In this document: in pieces, positions 25,288 through 33,724 of the stretch | Numbering within the stretch: the first letter of the stretch is position 1 | Layout: every line of letters begins with the position of its first letter | From: Longispora fulva | GTDB taxonomy: Bacteria; Actinomycetota; Actinomycetes; Mycobacteriales; Micromonosporaceae | DNA: 64,000 nt | Direction of reading: 5' to 3' | Assembly (NCBI RefSeq): GCF_015751905.1 | Contig: NZ_JADOUF010000001.1 | Coordinates: 8,183,501 to 8,247,500 of the forward strand | The notes under the pieces: model-generated | What the model was told of the DNA's origin: nothing | The model's database searches: none | Seen by the model: only the letters and a program-made list of their open reading frames with translations | Translations under genes and position numbers: made by a program

Positions 25288-25859
25288 CACAGCCTCGCCC
25301 ACACGTTGTTGGCCACGGCCGCCGCGGCCTGGACCGCGAGCTTCTCCGTCGACGGCCACGCGTCGTACTGCACCGTGACCACGTCGCCGGCCACCTGGCT
25401 GATCAGGTGCACCGAGACGTGTCCCGTCCGCGGGTCGGTGATCGCTGTCGCGCACGACCGTTCGCCTACCGAGACCCTGACCTCGGCGCCCTGGGTCTCC
25501 GGGTTGAGCCGCCAATGGTCGCAGACAGGTTCGTACGCCCGGTCCGCCTCGATCCGGCGGGTGTTGCACGCGGTTCCGCCGTCGGAGGGGAAACACGGGC
25601 TGAGCCGGGACAGTGCGACATGCAGCGACCCGAACCGGGGCTCACCGCCAGGGGTCGTGGCCGTGCAGTCCACGTCGTTGGATTCGCTGTAGTTGCCCCT
25701 CGTCACCGTGGGAGTGCCAGCGCGAGGCGCGAGCTGCTCGATCAGCGCGCCGCCGACCAGGGAACACAGGTCGCGCGGGGCCGGGTCGGCCGAACACCCG
25801 GCCAGCAGCGGGAACAGCACCACCACCGCCAGGCCCCACCCGATGGATCTCCTCCTCAT
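25287..25859 (-). CDS. Putative lipoprotein, DUF3558-like
   Basis: The 190-residue protein has a lipoprotein signal (MRRRSIGWGLAVVVLFPLLAGC, lipobox LAGC, Cys22). The mature part has four further Cys residues and a layout like small secreted actinomycete lipoproteins of the DUF3558 type: DLCSLVGGALIEQL, ESNDVDCTAT, HWRLNPETQGAEVRVSVGE and VQAAAAVANNVWARL. Assignment to that family is tentative. It would be anchored on the outer face of the membrane. Function is unknown. Confidence 0.75.
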   Translation of the reverse strand: MRRRSIGWGLAVVVLFPLLAGCSADPAPRDLCSLVGGALIEQLAPRAGTPTVTRGNYSESNDVDCTATTPGGEPRFGSLHVALSRLSPCFPSDGGTACNTRRIEADRAYEPVCDHWRLNPETQGAEVRVSVGERSCATAITDPRTGHVSVHLISQVAGDVVTVQYDAWPSTEKLAVQAAAAVANNVWARL

Positions 25860-25962
25860 GGCCGCGAATCTACCCCGGCGGCGCTACCAGGGCCCGCCGG
25901 CGCGGACCGCGATGCCGTCCCGGCGCACGCCCCGCCGACGACTGTCCACACCCGGCGGATGG

Positions 25963-27258
25963 TCACTCCACCCGGAGGCGGTAGCCGCGTTTGATCACGG
26001 TCTGGACGTAGCGGGCCGAACCCAGGCCGCCCCGCAGTCGGGCCACCGCCATCTCCACGGCGTGCCCGTCCATTCCCCGGGGCAGGGCCGCCAGCAGTTC
26101 GGTGCGGGACACCACCCGGCCGGGGTGCGCGGCGAGTACCCGCAGGACGGACATCGGGGCCGGCGCGAGAGGGTGCGGGTGGCCGTCGAGGAGGACGGCG
26201 TGGCCGCGGAGTTCGAGGGTCCCGCCGCCCACGGTGAGCCGACGCGCCCGGCGGGGGAGCTCGTCGGTCACGGCCCGGACCAGGGAACCGAGCCGGGCCC
26301 GGTCGGGGAGCAGTGTCGGGGCACCGGCGGCGTGCAGCAGTCCGGCGGTGACCGGGCCGACGCACGCGGCGAGCACGGCCGGCCACCCGTGAACCCCGGG
26401 ATCCCCGGGGACGTGCCCGTGACCGGGCCCGGCGGCTACCGCGCCGGGCGCACCCACATCCCCGGCACCATCCGAGCCGCCAGAGCCGCCAGAGCCGGAC
26501 GGAGTGCCCAAGCCGTCAGCGCCGGCCGCGGTGCCCAAGCCGTCAGCGCCGGACGGGGTGCCCGAGCCGTCACAGCCGCCCGAGCCGGCGCGTCCGCCGA
26601 ACGCCGCCAGCACGCCCGGCGCGTCCGACCCGGCGACCTGGAGCAGGGCGGCCACCGCCGGGGCGCTCGTGAACGTGACGGCGTCGACCTGGCCGGCGAG
26701 CACCAGGTCGACCAGGCGACGGACCGGGGCGGTGTCGTCGGGGAGTTCCCACCGGTACACCGGAATGATCACGACCTCGGCCCCGGCGGCCCGCAGCGCG
26801 GCCACGAACGCCTCCTGCGGCTCCCCGTGCAGCTGGACGGCGATCCGCAGGCCGGCGATCCCCTGGGCCAGCAGGTGGTCCTGCACCTCCTCGCAGCACT
26901 CCGACTCGGCGTGCCACCAGTCGACGAGCCCGGCGGCCCGGATCGCGCCCCGGGCCTTGGGGCCGCGCGCGATCAGCCGGGCCTTGCCGAGTACCGGCAG
27001 CAACGGCAGCCCCCAGCCCTCCGCGGCCTCCAGCCAGCCCCGGAACCCGATCCCGGTCGTGCACACCACGAGGTCGGGCGGGTTGTCCACGCAGTCGGCC
27101 GTGGCCGCGTGCAGCGCCGTGTCATCGGCGAGCGGCAGGATCGTGATCGCCGGCGCGCTGATCACCCGGGCGCCCCGGCGTTCGAGGAGGGCGGCGAGTT
27201 CGCCGCGCCGCCGGTCGGCCGTGACGGCGACGGTGAATCCTTCCAACGGCGCGGTCAC
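25963..27258 (-). CDS. hemD: Uroporphyrinogen-III synthase fused to winged-helix DNA-binding domain
   Basis: The 431-residue protein has a HemD domain at residues about 1-330 (LEGFTVAVTADRRRGELAALLERRGARVISAPAITILPL, then AGLRIAVQLHGEPQEAFVAALRAAGAEVVIIPVYRW and DAVTFTSAPAVAALLQVAG). The C-terminus is an OmpR-type winged helix (residues about 345-431, MSVLRVLAAHPGRVVSRTELLAALPRGMDGHAVEMAVARLRGGLG, then VQTVIKRGYRL). It closes hydroxymethylbilane to uroporphyrinogen III, the siroheme precursor needed by NirB, and may also bind DNA. A Gly/Ser/Ala-rich repeat insertion near residues 225-280 interrupts the synthase fold. GTG 27258 has AGGAGG at seven bases and overlaps the stop of the small ORF upstream. 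Confidence 0.9.
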   Translation of the reverse strand: MTAPLEGFTVAVTADRRRGELAALLERRGARVISAPAITILPLADDTALHAATADCVDNPPDLVVCTTGIGFRGWLEAAEGWGLPLLPVLGKARLIARGPKARGAIRAAGLVDWWHAESECCEEVQDHLLAQGIAGLRIAVQLHGEPQEAFVAALRAAGAEVVIIPVYRWELPDDTAPVRRLVDLVLAGQVDAVTFTSAPAVAALLQVAGSDAPGVLAAFGGRAGSGGCDGSGTPSGADGLGTAAGADGLGTPSGSGGSGGSDGAGDVGAPGAVAAGPGHGHVPGDPGVHGWPAVLAACVGPVTAGLLHAAGAPTLLPDRARLGSLVRAVTDELPRRARRLTVGGGTLELRGHAVLLDGHPHPLAPAPMSVLRVLAAHPGRVVSRTELLAALPRGMDGHAVEMAVARLRGGLGSARYVQTVIKRGYRLRVE

Positions 27259-27473
27259 GGCCCGGCCTCCTGACCTGGGAGCGCGGCGGTCTGATCCTGC
27301 CGGCCGGTGCGACCGAGCCAGGGGTCCCAGGTCGCGCCAGGGTCCTCGTGCGACCCGGGTCCGGCGGCCGGCGTCGCCGAACCAGGGGCCACGGTGCCCG
27401 GGGCGCGCCCCGGCACGGTCCCACGAGCGGCGGTCGCGGACCCGGGGACCCACGGTGGCACGCGGAGCGTCAC
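27255..27473 (-). CDS. Small Pro/Gly/Ala-rich ORF coupled between nirD and hemD
   Basis: A 72-codon frame starts on a GTG overlapping the nirD stop by four bases (GTGA) and ends with a TGA overlapping the hemD GTG by four bases. Finding both junctions in the standard coupling form is unlikely by chance and suggests a translated frame. The product (VTLRVPPWVPGSATAARGTV at the start) is of low complexity, with no recognisable domain. A 16-base palindrome CCGGGGCGCGCCCCGG at 27398-27413 lies within it and could instead be a processing or attenuation hairpin. It may serve to carry ribosomes from nirD to hemD. Confidence 0.5.
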   Translation of the reverse strand: MTLRVPPWVPGSATAARGTVPGRAPGTVAPGSATPAAGPGSHEDPGATWDPWLGRTGRQDQTAALPGQEAGP

Positions 27474-27793
27474 GGGACCGCCACCTCGATCAGCCCGTCG
27501 CGGCACCGCGCCGGATACACGGGCACGGTCACGCCTGGCACGTCCAGGCACGCCCCGGTCCGCAGGTCGAAGGCCTGCTTGTGCATGGGGGACAGCACGA
27601 CGGGCACGTCGCCCCGGGTGCCGACGATGCCCCGGGACAGCACCTGCGCGCCGCTGAGCGGGTCGCCGTTGCCGATGGCGTACAGCTGGTTGTCGTGCAG
27701 CCGGAACACGGCCACCTGGGTGTCGCCGAGCAGCGCCGCGGCCCCCCGTTCGGGCAGCAGGTGGTCGAGTTGGCAGATCGCGGTCCAGGTCAC
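27470..27793 (-). CDS. nirD: Nitrite reductase (NADH) small subunit
   Basis: The 107-residue Rieske-like protein has the NirD fold: WTAICQLDHLLPERGAAALLGDTQVAVFRLHDNQLYAIGNGDPLSGAQVLSRGIVG and LSPMHKQAFDLRTGACLD. It lacks Rieske cluster Cys/His pairs, as is normal for NirD. It joins NirB in the cytoplasmic assimilatory nitrite reductase. GTG 27793 follows ggggtgag. It lies 64 bases after nirB, in the same operon. Confidence 0.93.
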   Translation of the reverse strand: MTWTAICQLDHLLPERGAAALLGDTQVAVFRLHDNQLYAIGNGDPLSGAQVLSRGIVGTRGDVPVVLSPMHKQAFDLRTGACLDVPGVTVPVYPARCRDGLIEVAVP

Positions 27794-27857
27794 GGTCTCA
27801 CCCCTAGGCTGTTCGGGCAGGTCACGGCTGACGGGCGGGTCACGGCGGGTGCCCGGG

Positions 27858-30248
27858 TCACGGTCGGGTCCCGATGCTGATCGGGACGGGCTGACCCCGT
27901 TCGACGGTGAACGAGATCGTGGGGTCCGGCGTGTCCGGCGCGTTGACGAAGGACACGAACCGGCGCAGCTTGGCCGGGTCGTCGAGGACGGCGCGCCACT
28001 CGTCCACGTACCCGTCGACGTGCCGGGCCATCGCGGCGTCGAGGTCCTCGGCGACCCCCAGGGTGTCCTCGACGATCACGTCGCGCAGGTAGTCCAGACC
28101 GAGGTTCTCCACCCACACGGAGGTGCGCTGGAGCCGGTCGGCGGTGCGGACGTAGAACATCAGGAACCGGTCGACGTAGCGGACCAGGTCGGCCGTCGAC
28201 AGGTCCGACAGCAGCAGGTCGGCGTGCCGGGGGCGGAAGCCGCCGTTGCCGCCGACGTAGAGGTTCCAGCCGTTCTCGGTGGCGATGACGCCGAAGTCCT
28301 TGCCCCGCGCCTCGGCGCACTCCCGGGCGCAGCCGGACACCGCCGCCTTGATCTTGTGCGGGGCGCGCAGGCCCCGGTAGCGCAGCTCGAGGGCGACGGC
28401 GAGCCCGACGGAGTCCTGCACGCCGTACCGGCACCACGTGTCGCCCACGCAGGATTTCACGGTCCGCAGCGCCTTGCCGTACGCGTGCCCCGACTCGAAC
28501 CCCGCGTCCACGAGCCGCCGCCAGATCGCCGGCAGCTGCTCGACCCGCGCGCCGAACAGGTCGACCCGCTGCCCCCCGGTGATCTTCGTGTACAGGCCGA
28601 AGTCACGGGCCACCTCCCCGATCACGATCAGCTTCTCCGGGGTGATCTCGCCGGCCGGTACCCGGGGGACCACCGAGTAGGTGCCGTCCTTCTGCAGGTT
28701 GGCGAGGAAGTGGTCGTTGGTGTCCTGGAGCGCGGCCTGCTCGCCGTCGAGGATGTGCCCGCCACCCAGCGAGGCGAGGATGGAGGCGACGGCGGGTTTG
28801 CACAGGTCGCAGCCCCGGCCGGTGCCGACGGCCGTGACGAGTTCGGAGAAGGTGCCGATGCCCCGGACCCGGACGATGTCGAACAGTTCCTGGCGGGAGT
28901 ACGCGAAGTGTTCGCACAGGTGGGTGGACTGGACGATGCCGGCTTCGGCGAGCAGCGACTTGAGGAGCGGCACGCAGGACCCGCAGCCGGTACCGGCCTT
29001 GGTGCACGCCTTGATCGCCGGCAGGTCCACGCACCCGTCGGCGACGGCGTCGAGGAAGGACCCCTTGGTCACGGCGTGGCACGAGCAGACCTGGGCCGAG
29101 TCGGGCAGCCCGACCGGGGCGGCCCCGGAGGCCATCAGGTCCGCGAGCGTGCCCGGCAGCGGACCGCCGACGCTGGCCCGCAGCGCCGGATAGGCCGACG
29201 CGTCGCCGACGAGGATCCCGCCGAGCAGGGTCTGGGCGTCGTCGGTGAGGACGAGTTTGGCGTACACGCCGGTGGCCGGGTCGTTGTACACCACGTCGAG
29301 GGGGCCGGTCGTGGCGCCGAAGCTGGCCACGTCCACGCCGAGAAGCTTCAATTTTGTTGACATATCCGGCGTGTCCAGGGTGGAGGAGCCGCCAGTGAGC
29401 CGGTCGGCGACCACCTCGGCCATCGCGTAGCCCGGTGCGACGAGGCCGTAGGTCACCCCGTCGACCGCCGCGCACTCGCCGATGGCCCACACGGCCGGGT
29501 CGGACGTCAGGCAGGTGGGGTCCACCAGGAAGCCGCCCCGCTCGCCGCGCGCGAGGCCGGCGGAGGCCAGCTCGTCGCGGGCCCGGATCCCGGCGGCGAA
29601 CACCACGACGTCGGCGTCGAGGTCGGCCACGTCCCGGACCCCCTCGCCGCAGTCCACGGCGATGTCGAGGGCCTGCACCCGGCGGCGGAGCAGTGCCCCG
29701 CCGGCCAGGTCGACCTGTAACGGCATCAGGTGCGGGGCGTGTTCGACGATCCGGACGGACAGCCCCAGCAGCCGCAGCGCGTTGGCGGCCTCCAGCCCGA
29801 GCAGCCCGCCGCCGACCACCACCCCGGTCCGTTTGCCGGCGGCGTGCGCGCGGATCGCGTCGAGGTCGTCGAGGGTGCGGTAGACGAAGCAGTGCGGGGC
29901 GTCGGCGTTCGCGACCGGGGGCACGAAGGCCCGCGAGCCGGTGGCCAGGACCAGGGCGTCGTAGCCGAACGACTGGGCCTCGGTGCGCACCGTCCTCGAT
30001 GCCAGGTCCACCGACACCGCCGGCTCGCCCAGCACGAAGTCCGCCCCGGCCGGCACCCCGGGCGGGGCCAGGGTCAGCTCCTCGGCGGTGACGCCCTCGA
30101 AGTAGGCGGACAGCCGGACCCGGTCGTAGGCCCGCCTGTTCTCCTCGGCGAGTACGGTCACCGCCCAGTTCCGGTCCACGTCGCGGGCCGCGAGGGCCTC
30201 GACGAACCGCTGGCCGACCATGCCGTTGCCGATCACGACGAGTCTCAC
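27858..30248 (-). CDS. nirB: Nitrite reductase (NADH) large subunit
   Basis: The 796-residue protein has an FAD/NAD(P) domain (RLVVIGNGMVGQRFVEAL, then TGVVVGGGLLGLEAANALRLLG), a BFD-type [2Fe-2S] domain (CSCHAVTKG...CTKAGTGCGSC), a ferredoxin-like half domain and the siroheme/[4Fe-4S] site (CVGDTWCRYG and SGCARECAEARGKDFGV). It reduces nitrite to ammonium with NADH. GTG 30248 has a GGAGGT site seven bases upstream and lies two bases after the stop of the preceding gene. The siroheme it needs depends on HemD, encoded two genes downstream. Confidence 0.95.
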   Translation of the reverse strand: MRLVVIGNGMVGQRFVEALAARDVDRNWAVTVLAEENRRAYDRVRLSAYFEGVTAEELTLAPPGVPAGADFVLGEPAVSVDLASRTVRTEAQSFGYDALVLATGSRAFVPPVANADAPHCFVYRTLDDLDAIRAHAAGKRTGVVVGGGLLGLEAANALRLLGLSVRIVEHAPHLMPLQVDLAGGALLRRRVQALDIAVDCGEGVRDVADLDADVVVFAAGIRARDELASAGLARGERGGFLVDPTCLTSDPAVWAIGECAAVDGVTYGLVAPGYAMAEVVADRLTGGSSTLDTPDMSTKLKLLGVDVASFGATTGPLDVVYNDPATGVYAKLVLTDDAQTLLGGILVGDASAYPALRASVGGPLPGTLADLMASGAAPVGLPDSAQVCSCHAVTKGSFLDAVADGCVDLPAIKACTKAGTGCGSCVPLLKSLLAEAGIVQSTHLCEHFAYSRQELFDIVRVRGIGTFSELVTAVGTGRGCDLCKPAVASILASLGGGHILDGEQAALQDTNDHFLANLQKDGTYSVVPRVPAGEITPEKLIVIGEVARDFGLYTKITGGQRVDLFGARVEQLPAIWRRLVDAGFESGHAYGKALRTVKSCVGDTWCRYGVQDSVGLAVALELRYRGLRAPHKIKAAVSGCARECAEARGKDFGVIATENGWNLYVGGNGGFRPRHADLLLSDLSTADLVRYVDRFLMFYVRTADRLQRTSVWVENLGLDYLRDVIVEDTLGVAEDLDAAMARHVDGYVDEWRAVLDDPAKLRRFVSFVNAPDTPDPTISFTVERGQPVPISIGTRP

Positions 30249-30250
30249 GG

Positions 30251-31648
30251 TCACACCTCCTCCATCACGGGGTCCACTGTGGAAAGCCAGTCGGCGATGC
30301 CGCGCACCGCGTCGGTGCAGCCGCCGCAGCCGGTGGTCGCGTTGGTCCGCTCCGCGATCTGCGGCACGGTCCGGCCGCCGCACCGGACGATGTCGCCCTT
30401 GGTGACGGTGTTGCACCGGCACACCACGGCGGCGTCGGGCATCAGGGCCGGGGTCTCGGCGGGCGCGGCCGCCGCCGAGATCCGGCCGAGGAGCAGGGAG
30501 CGCCGGTCGGCCGGGACCGGGGTGCGGCGGTCGAAGAGCTGGGTGATGGTGCCGACGGTGGGGTTGTCGCCGATCAGGATCGCGCCGCGCAGCCGGCCGT
30601 CGGTGATGGCCAGCCGGGCGTAGGTGCCCCGGGACGGGTCGGTGAAGCTGAGGTTCTCCTCGCCGTCGAGGTGGCCCATGGCGGCGAGGTCGATGCCGGC
30701 GGCCTTGAGCCGGGTGACGAGCCGCGACCCGGTGTACCGCACCGACGAGCCGTCCCCGGGCCGCGCCCCCGACGATCGGGCCGCCGCGACCTCGCCCAGC
30801 ACACCCGCCAGTACCGCCGCCTGCTCCCACGCGGGCGCGACCAGGCCGTACACGGTGTTGCGGTGTTCGGCGCAGTCGCCGATGGCGTAGATGTCCGGGT
30901 CGCTGGCCCGCAGCTCGTCGTCGACGAGCACGCCCCGGCCGACGGCCAACCCGATCGACTCCGCGAGGGTGGTCTCGGCCCGGACCCCGCAGGACACGAC
31001 GAGCGGGTCGGCGGGCAGTTCGGTGCCGTCCGCGAGCCGGAGCACCCCGTCGGCGTAGGCCACGGCCTGCGCGTCGACCCGGACCGTGATGCCCATCGCC
31101 GCCAGGGTGTCGGCGAGCACCGCCCCACCGGCCGGGTCGAGTTGGCGTTCGAGGAGGTGCGGCGCGCCGTGCACCAGGGTGACCGGGCCCCGGCCGGCCA
31201 GGCCCCGGGCCGCCTCGACCCCGAGCAGGCCGCCGCCGAGCACCACCGGATGCGACCCGGTCGCGGAGAGGATCCGCCGGCAGTCCTCCAGGGTGCGAAA
31301 TGCCGCCACGTTCGGGTGCAGGTCCCCGTCGTCGCAGGTCAGACCCTTGATCGGCGGGATGATGGCGCGGGAGCCGGTGGCCAGCACCAGCGCGTCGTAG
31401 GGTTCGCCGTCGACGGTGCGCGCGACCCGGTCCACGTCGATCGCGGTGACGCCGAGCCGCAGGTCCACGTTCGACGCGGGCAGGGCGAGATCCGTTTCCT
31501 GGTACGCCCCGGCGAGCAGCCCCGACAACAGGATCCGGTTGTACGCGGCGTGCGGCTCGGCCCCGTACACCGTGACGTCGTGTTCGCGGGCCAGGAGCGT
31601 CGCGAGCCGCGCGCCGGCCATCCCGTACCCGATGATGGTGATCCTCAT
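30251..31648 (-). CDS. nasB: FAD-dependent electron-transfer subunit of assimilatory nitrate reductase (NasB-like)
   Basis: The 465-residue protein has an FAD/NAD(P)-binding oxidoreductase core (MRITIIGYGMAGARLATLLA, then VVLGGGLLGVEAARGLAGRG and IYAIGDCAEH). It ends in a BFD-like [2Fe-2S] domain with CRC...TGCGGC (residues about 410-455). It lacks the siroheme part of NirB. This form usually carries electrons from NAD(P)H to the molybdoenzyme NasA. ATG 31648 overlaps the nasA stop by four bases. The nasB name is inferred from domains and position. Confidence 0.85.
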   Translation of the reverse strand: MRITIIGYGMAGARLATLLAREHDVTVYGAEPHAAYNRILLSGLLAGAYQETDLALPASNVDLRLGVTAIDVDRVARTVDGEPYDALVLATGSRAIIPPIKGLTCDDGDLHPNVAAFRTLEDCRRILSATGSHPVVLGGGLLGVEAARGLAGRGPVTLVHGAPHLLERQLDPAGGAVLADTLAAMGITVRVDAQAVAYADGVLRLADGTELPADPLVVSCGVRAETTLAESIGLAVGRGVLVDDELRASDPDIYAIGDCAEHRNTVYGLVAPAWEQAAVLAGVLGEVAAARSSGARPGDGSSVRYTGSRLVTRLKAAGIDLAAMGHLDGEENLSFTDPSRGTYARLAITDGRLRGAILIGDNPTVGTITQLFDRRTPVPADRRSLLLGRISAAAAPAETPALMPDAAVVCRCNTVTKGDIVRCGGRTVPQIAERTNATTGCGGCTDAVRGIADWLSTVDPVMEEV

Positions 31649-33675
31649 GGCTTTTCCACCCGCACGGCGCACACCTTGAACTCCGGCATCCGCGATGTCG
31701 GGTCCAGGGCCGGGTTGACCAGCGCGTTGACCCCGGCCCAGTGGAACGGCAGGAACACGGTGTCGGCCCGGATCGTCTCCGAGACCCTGGCCGGCGCGGT
31801 GACGGACCCGCGCCGGCTGCTCACGGTGACCGGCTCGCCCGCGGCGACGCCGAGCCGGGCGGCCAGGTCGGGGTGCAGCTCCACGAACAGCTCGCCGGGC
31901 AGCCGCCCGACCCGCCGGGTCTGCGCCCCGGACTGGTACTGGGTCAGCACCCGCCCGGTGGTCAGGTAGACCGGGTACTCCTCGCACACGTCCTCGGCTG
32001 GCGGCCGGTGCTCGACGGCGACGAACCGGGCGAGCCCGTCGGGGGTGGCGAAGTTCTCCTCGAACATCCGGGGGGTGCCCGGGTGGCCGGGGTCGGGGCA
32101 GGGCCAGAACACGCCCGTCTCGGCGTCGATCCGGTCGTAGGTGATGCCGGCGTAGTCGGCGGCCCCGCCGGAGCTGGCGAGCCCGAGTTCGGCGAACACC
32201 GCCTCGGGCTCTGCCAGCACCGCGACCCCTAGCCGGTCGCCGAGAGCGGCAAGGATGTCGAGGTCCGTTCGCACGCCCTCGGGAGGGTCCATGAGTTTGC
32301 GCCGGCGGATGACCCGGCCTTCGAGGTTGGTCATGGTGCCGTCCTCCTCGGCCCACTGCGCGGTGGGCAGCACGACGTCGGCGATCGCCGCGGTCTCCGA
32401 CATCACCAGATCGGCGACGACGAGCAGGTCGAGGGCCCGCAGCCGGTCCGTGACATGGCGCGCCCGGGGCGCGGACACCACGGGGTTGGACCCGAACACC
32501 AGCAACGCCCTCGTCGCGGTGCCCAGCCCGTCGAGGAGTTCGTAGGCGGACGGTCCGGGGCCGGGCAGGTCCTCGGCCCGCACGCCCCAGATCCCGGCGA
32601 TCCGTTCCCGGGCCGCCGGGTCGTCGATCCTGCGGTAGCCGGGCAGCTGGTCGGCCTTCTGGCCGTGTTCCCGCCCGCCCTGGCCGTTGCCCTGCCCGGT
32701 GACGCAGCCGTAGCCGCCCCTGTTGCCGGGCAGGCCGAGCGCGAGCGCCAGGTTGATGAACGCCGACACCGTGTCGGTGCCCTTCGCGTGCTGCTCGGCC
32801 CCGCGTGCCGTGAGGATGTAGGCCCTGCCTGCGCCGCCGAGCATCCGGACGGCCCGGACCATGTCCTCGATCGGCACCCCGGTGATCCGTTCCACCCTCG
32901 CCGGCCAGTAGCTTGCCACCGTCGCCCGGACCGGCTCGAAGCCGGTGGTCCTGGCGGCGATGTAGTCGGAGTCCAGCAGGCCCTCGGCGACGGCCAGGTG
33001 CAGCAGCCCGTTCGCGAGGGCCAGGTCGGTGCCGGGGGTGTTCTGCAGGTGCAGGGTGGCCCGGGCGGCCGTCGCGGTGACCCGGGGGTCGATGACGATC
33101 AGGTTCCCGGCGGCGAAGTGCCGCAGGATCGGCGGCATCGTCTCGGCCAGGTTCCCCCCGGCGAGCAGGATCGCGTCGGCCGTGCCCAGGTCGGCGAGGG
33201 GGAACGGCAGCCCCCGGTCGAGGCCGAAGGCGCGCATCCCGGCGGCGGCGGCCGAGGACATGCAGAACCGTCCGTTGTAGTCGATCGTCGACGTGCGCAG
33301 GACGATCCGGGCGAACTTGCCGAGCGTGTAGGCCTTCTCGTTCGTCAGCCCGCCGCCCCCGAACACGCCGACCGCGTCGCGGCCGTGCTCCTGTTGGGTC
33401 CTCGTGATCCCGGCCGCGACGAAGTCCAGGGCCTCGTCCCAGCTCACCGGCCGGCCGTGCAGCAGCGGGCCGGTGAGCCGTTCCGGGTGGTCCAGCAGAT
33501 CCGCCGACGTCCACCCTTTCTGGCAGAGACCGCCCCGGTTCGTCGGGAACTCCCGGGGCTCGACCGTGACCGCGCCGTCGACCCGGCGGAGGGTCATCGC
33601 GCACTGCAACGCGCAGTACGGGCAGTGGGTCGCGGCCGTTGTCATGCTGGTCAGAGTGGTGGACGTCGGTTTCAC
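31645..33675 (-). CDS. nasA: Assimilatory nitrate reductase, molybdopterin catalytic subunit
   Basis: The 676-residue molybdopterin oxidoreductase starts with the [4Fe-4S] Cys set in THCPYCALQCAM and GLCQKGW, followed by the Mo-bis-MGD domains (DYNGRFCMSSAAAAGMRAFGLDRGLPF, NPVVSAPRARHV, VLPTAQWAEEDGTMTNLEGRV) and the C-terminal dinucleotide-binding domain (LTTGRVLTQYQSGAQTRRV). The Cys of GRFCMSSA is the probable molybdenum ligand. It reduces nitrate to nitrite in the cytoplasm. There is no Tat signal, as expected for an assimilatory enzyme. GTG 33675 follows gggaggt by eight bases. Confidence 0.95.
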   Translation of the reverse strand: MKPTSTTLTSMTTAATHCPYCALQCAMTLRRVDGAVTVEPREFPTNRGGLCQKGWTSADLLDHPERLTGPLLHGRPVSWDEALDFVAAGITRTQQEHGRDAVGVFGGGGLTNEKAYTLGKFARIVLRTSTIDYNGRFCMSSAAAAGMRAFGLDRGLPFPLADLGTADAILLAGGNLAETMPPILRHFAAGNLIVIDPRVTATAARATLHLQNTPGTDLALANGLLHLAVAEGLLDSDYIAARTTGFEPVRATVASYWPARVERITGVPIEDMVRAVRMLGGAGRAYILTARGAEQHAKGTDTVSAFINLALALGLPGNRGGYGCVTGQGNGQGGREHGQKADQLPGYRRIDDPAARERIAGIWGVRAEDLPGPGPSAYELLDGLGTATRALLVFGSNPVVSAPRARHVTDRLRALDLLVVADLVMSETAAIADVVLPTAQWAEEDGTMTNLEGRVIRRRKLMDPPEGVRTDLDILAALGDRLGVAVLAEPEAVFAELGLASSGGAADYAGITYDRIDAETGVFWPCPDPGHPGTPRMFEENFATPDGLARFVAVEHRPPAEDVCEEYPVYLTTGRVLTQYQSGAQTRRVGRLPGELFVELHPDLAARLGVAAGEPVTVSSRRGSVTAPARVSETIRADTVFLPFHWAGVNALVNPALDPTSRMPEFKVCAVRVEKP

Positions 33676-33724
33676 TGGGGGTACCTCCCGTGTTTCCGGG
33701 GTGCTACAAGACGCGCACTTCGTG

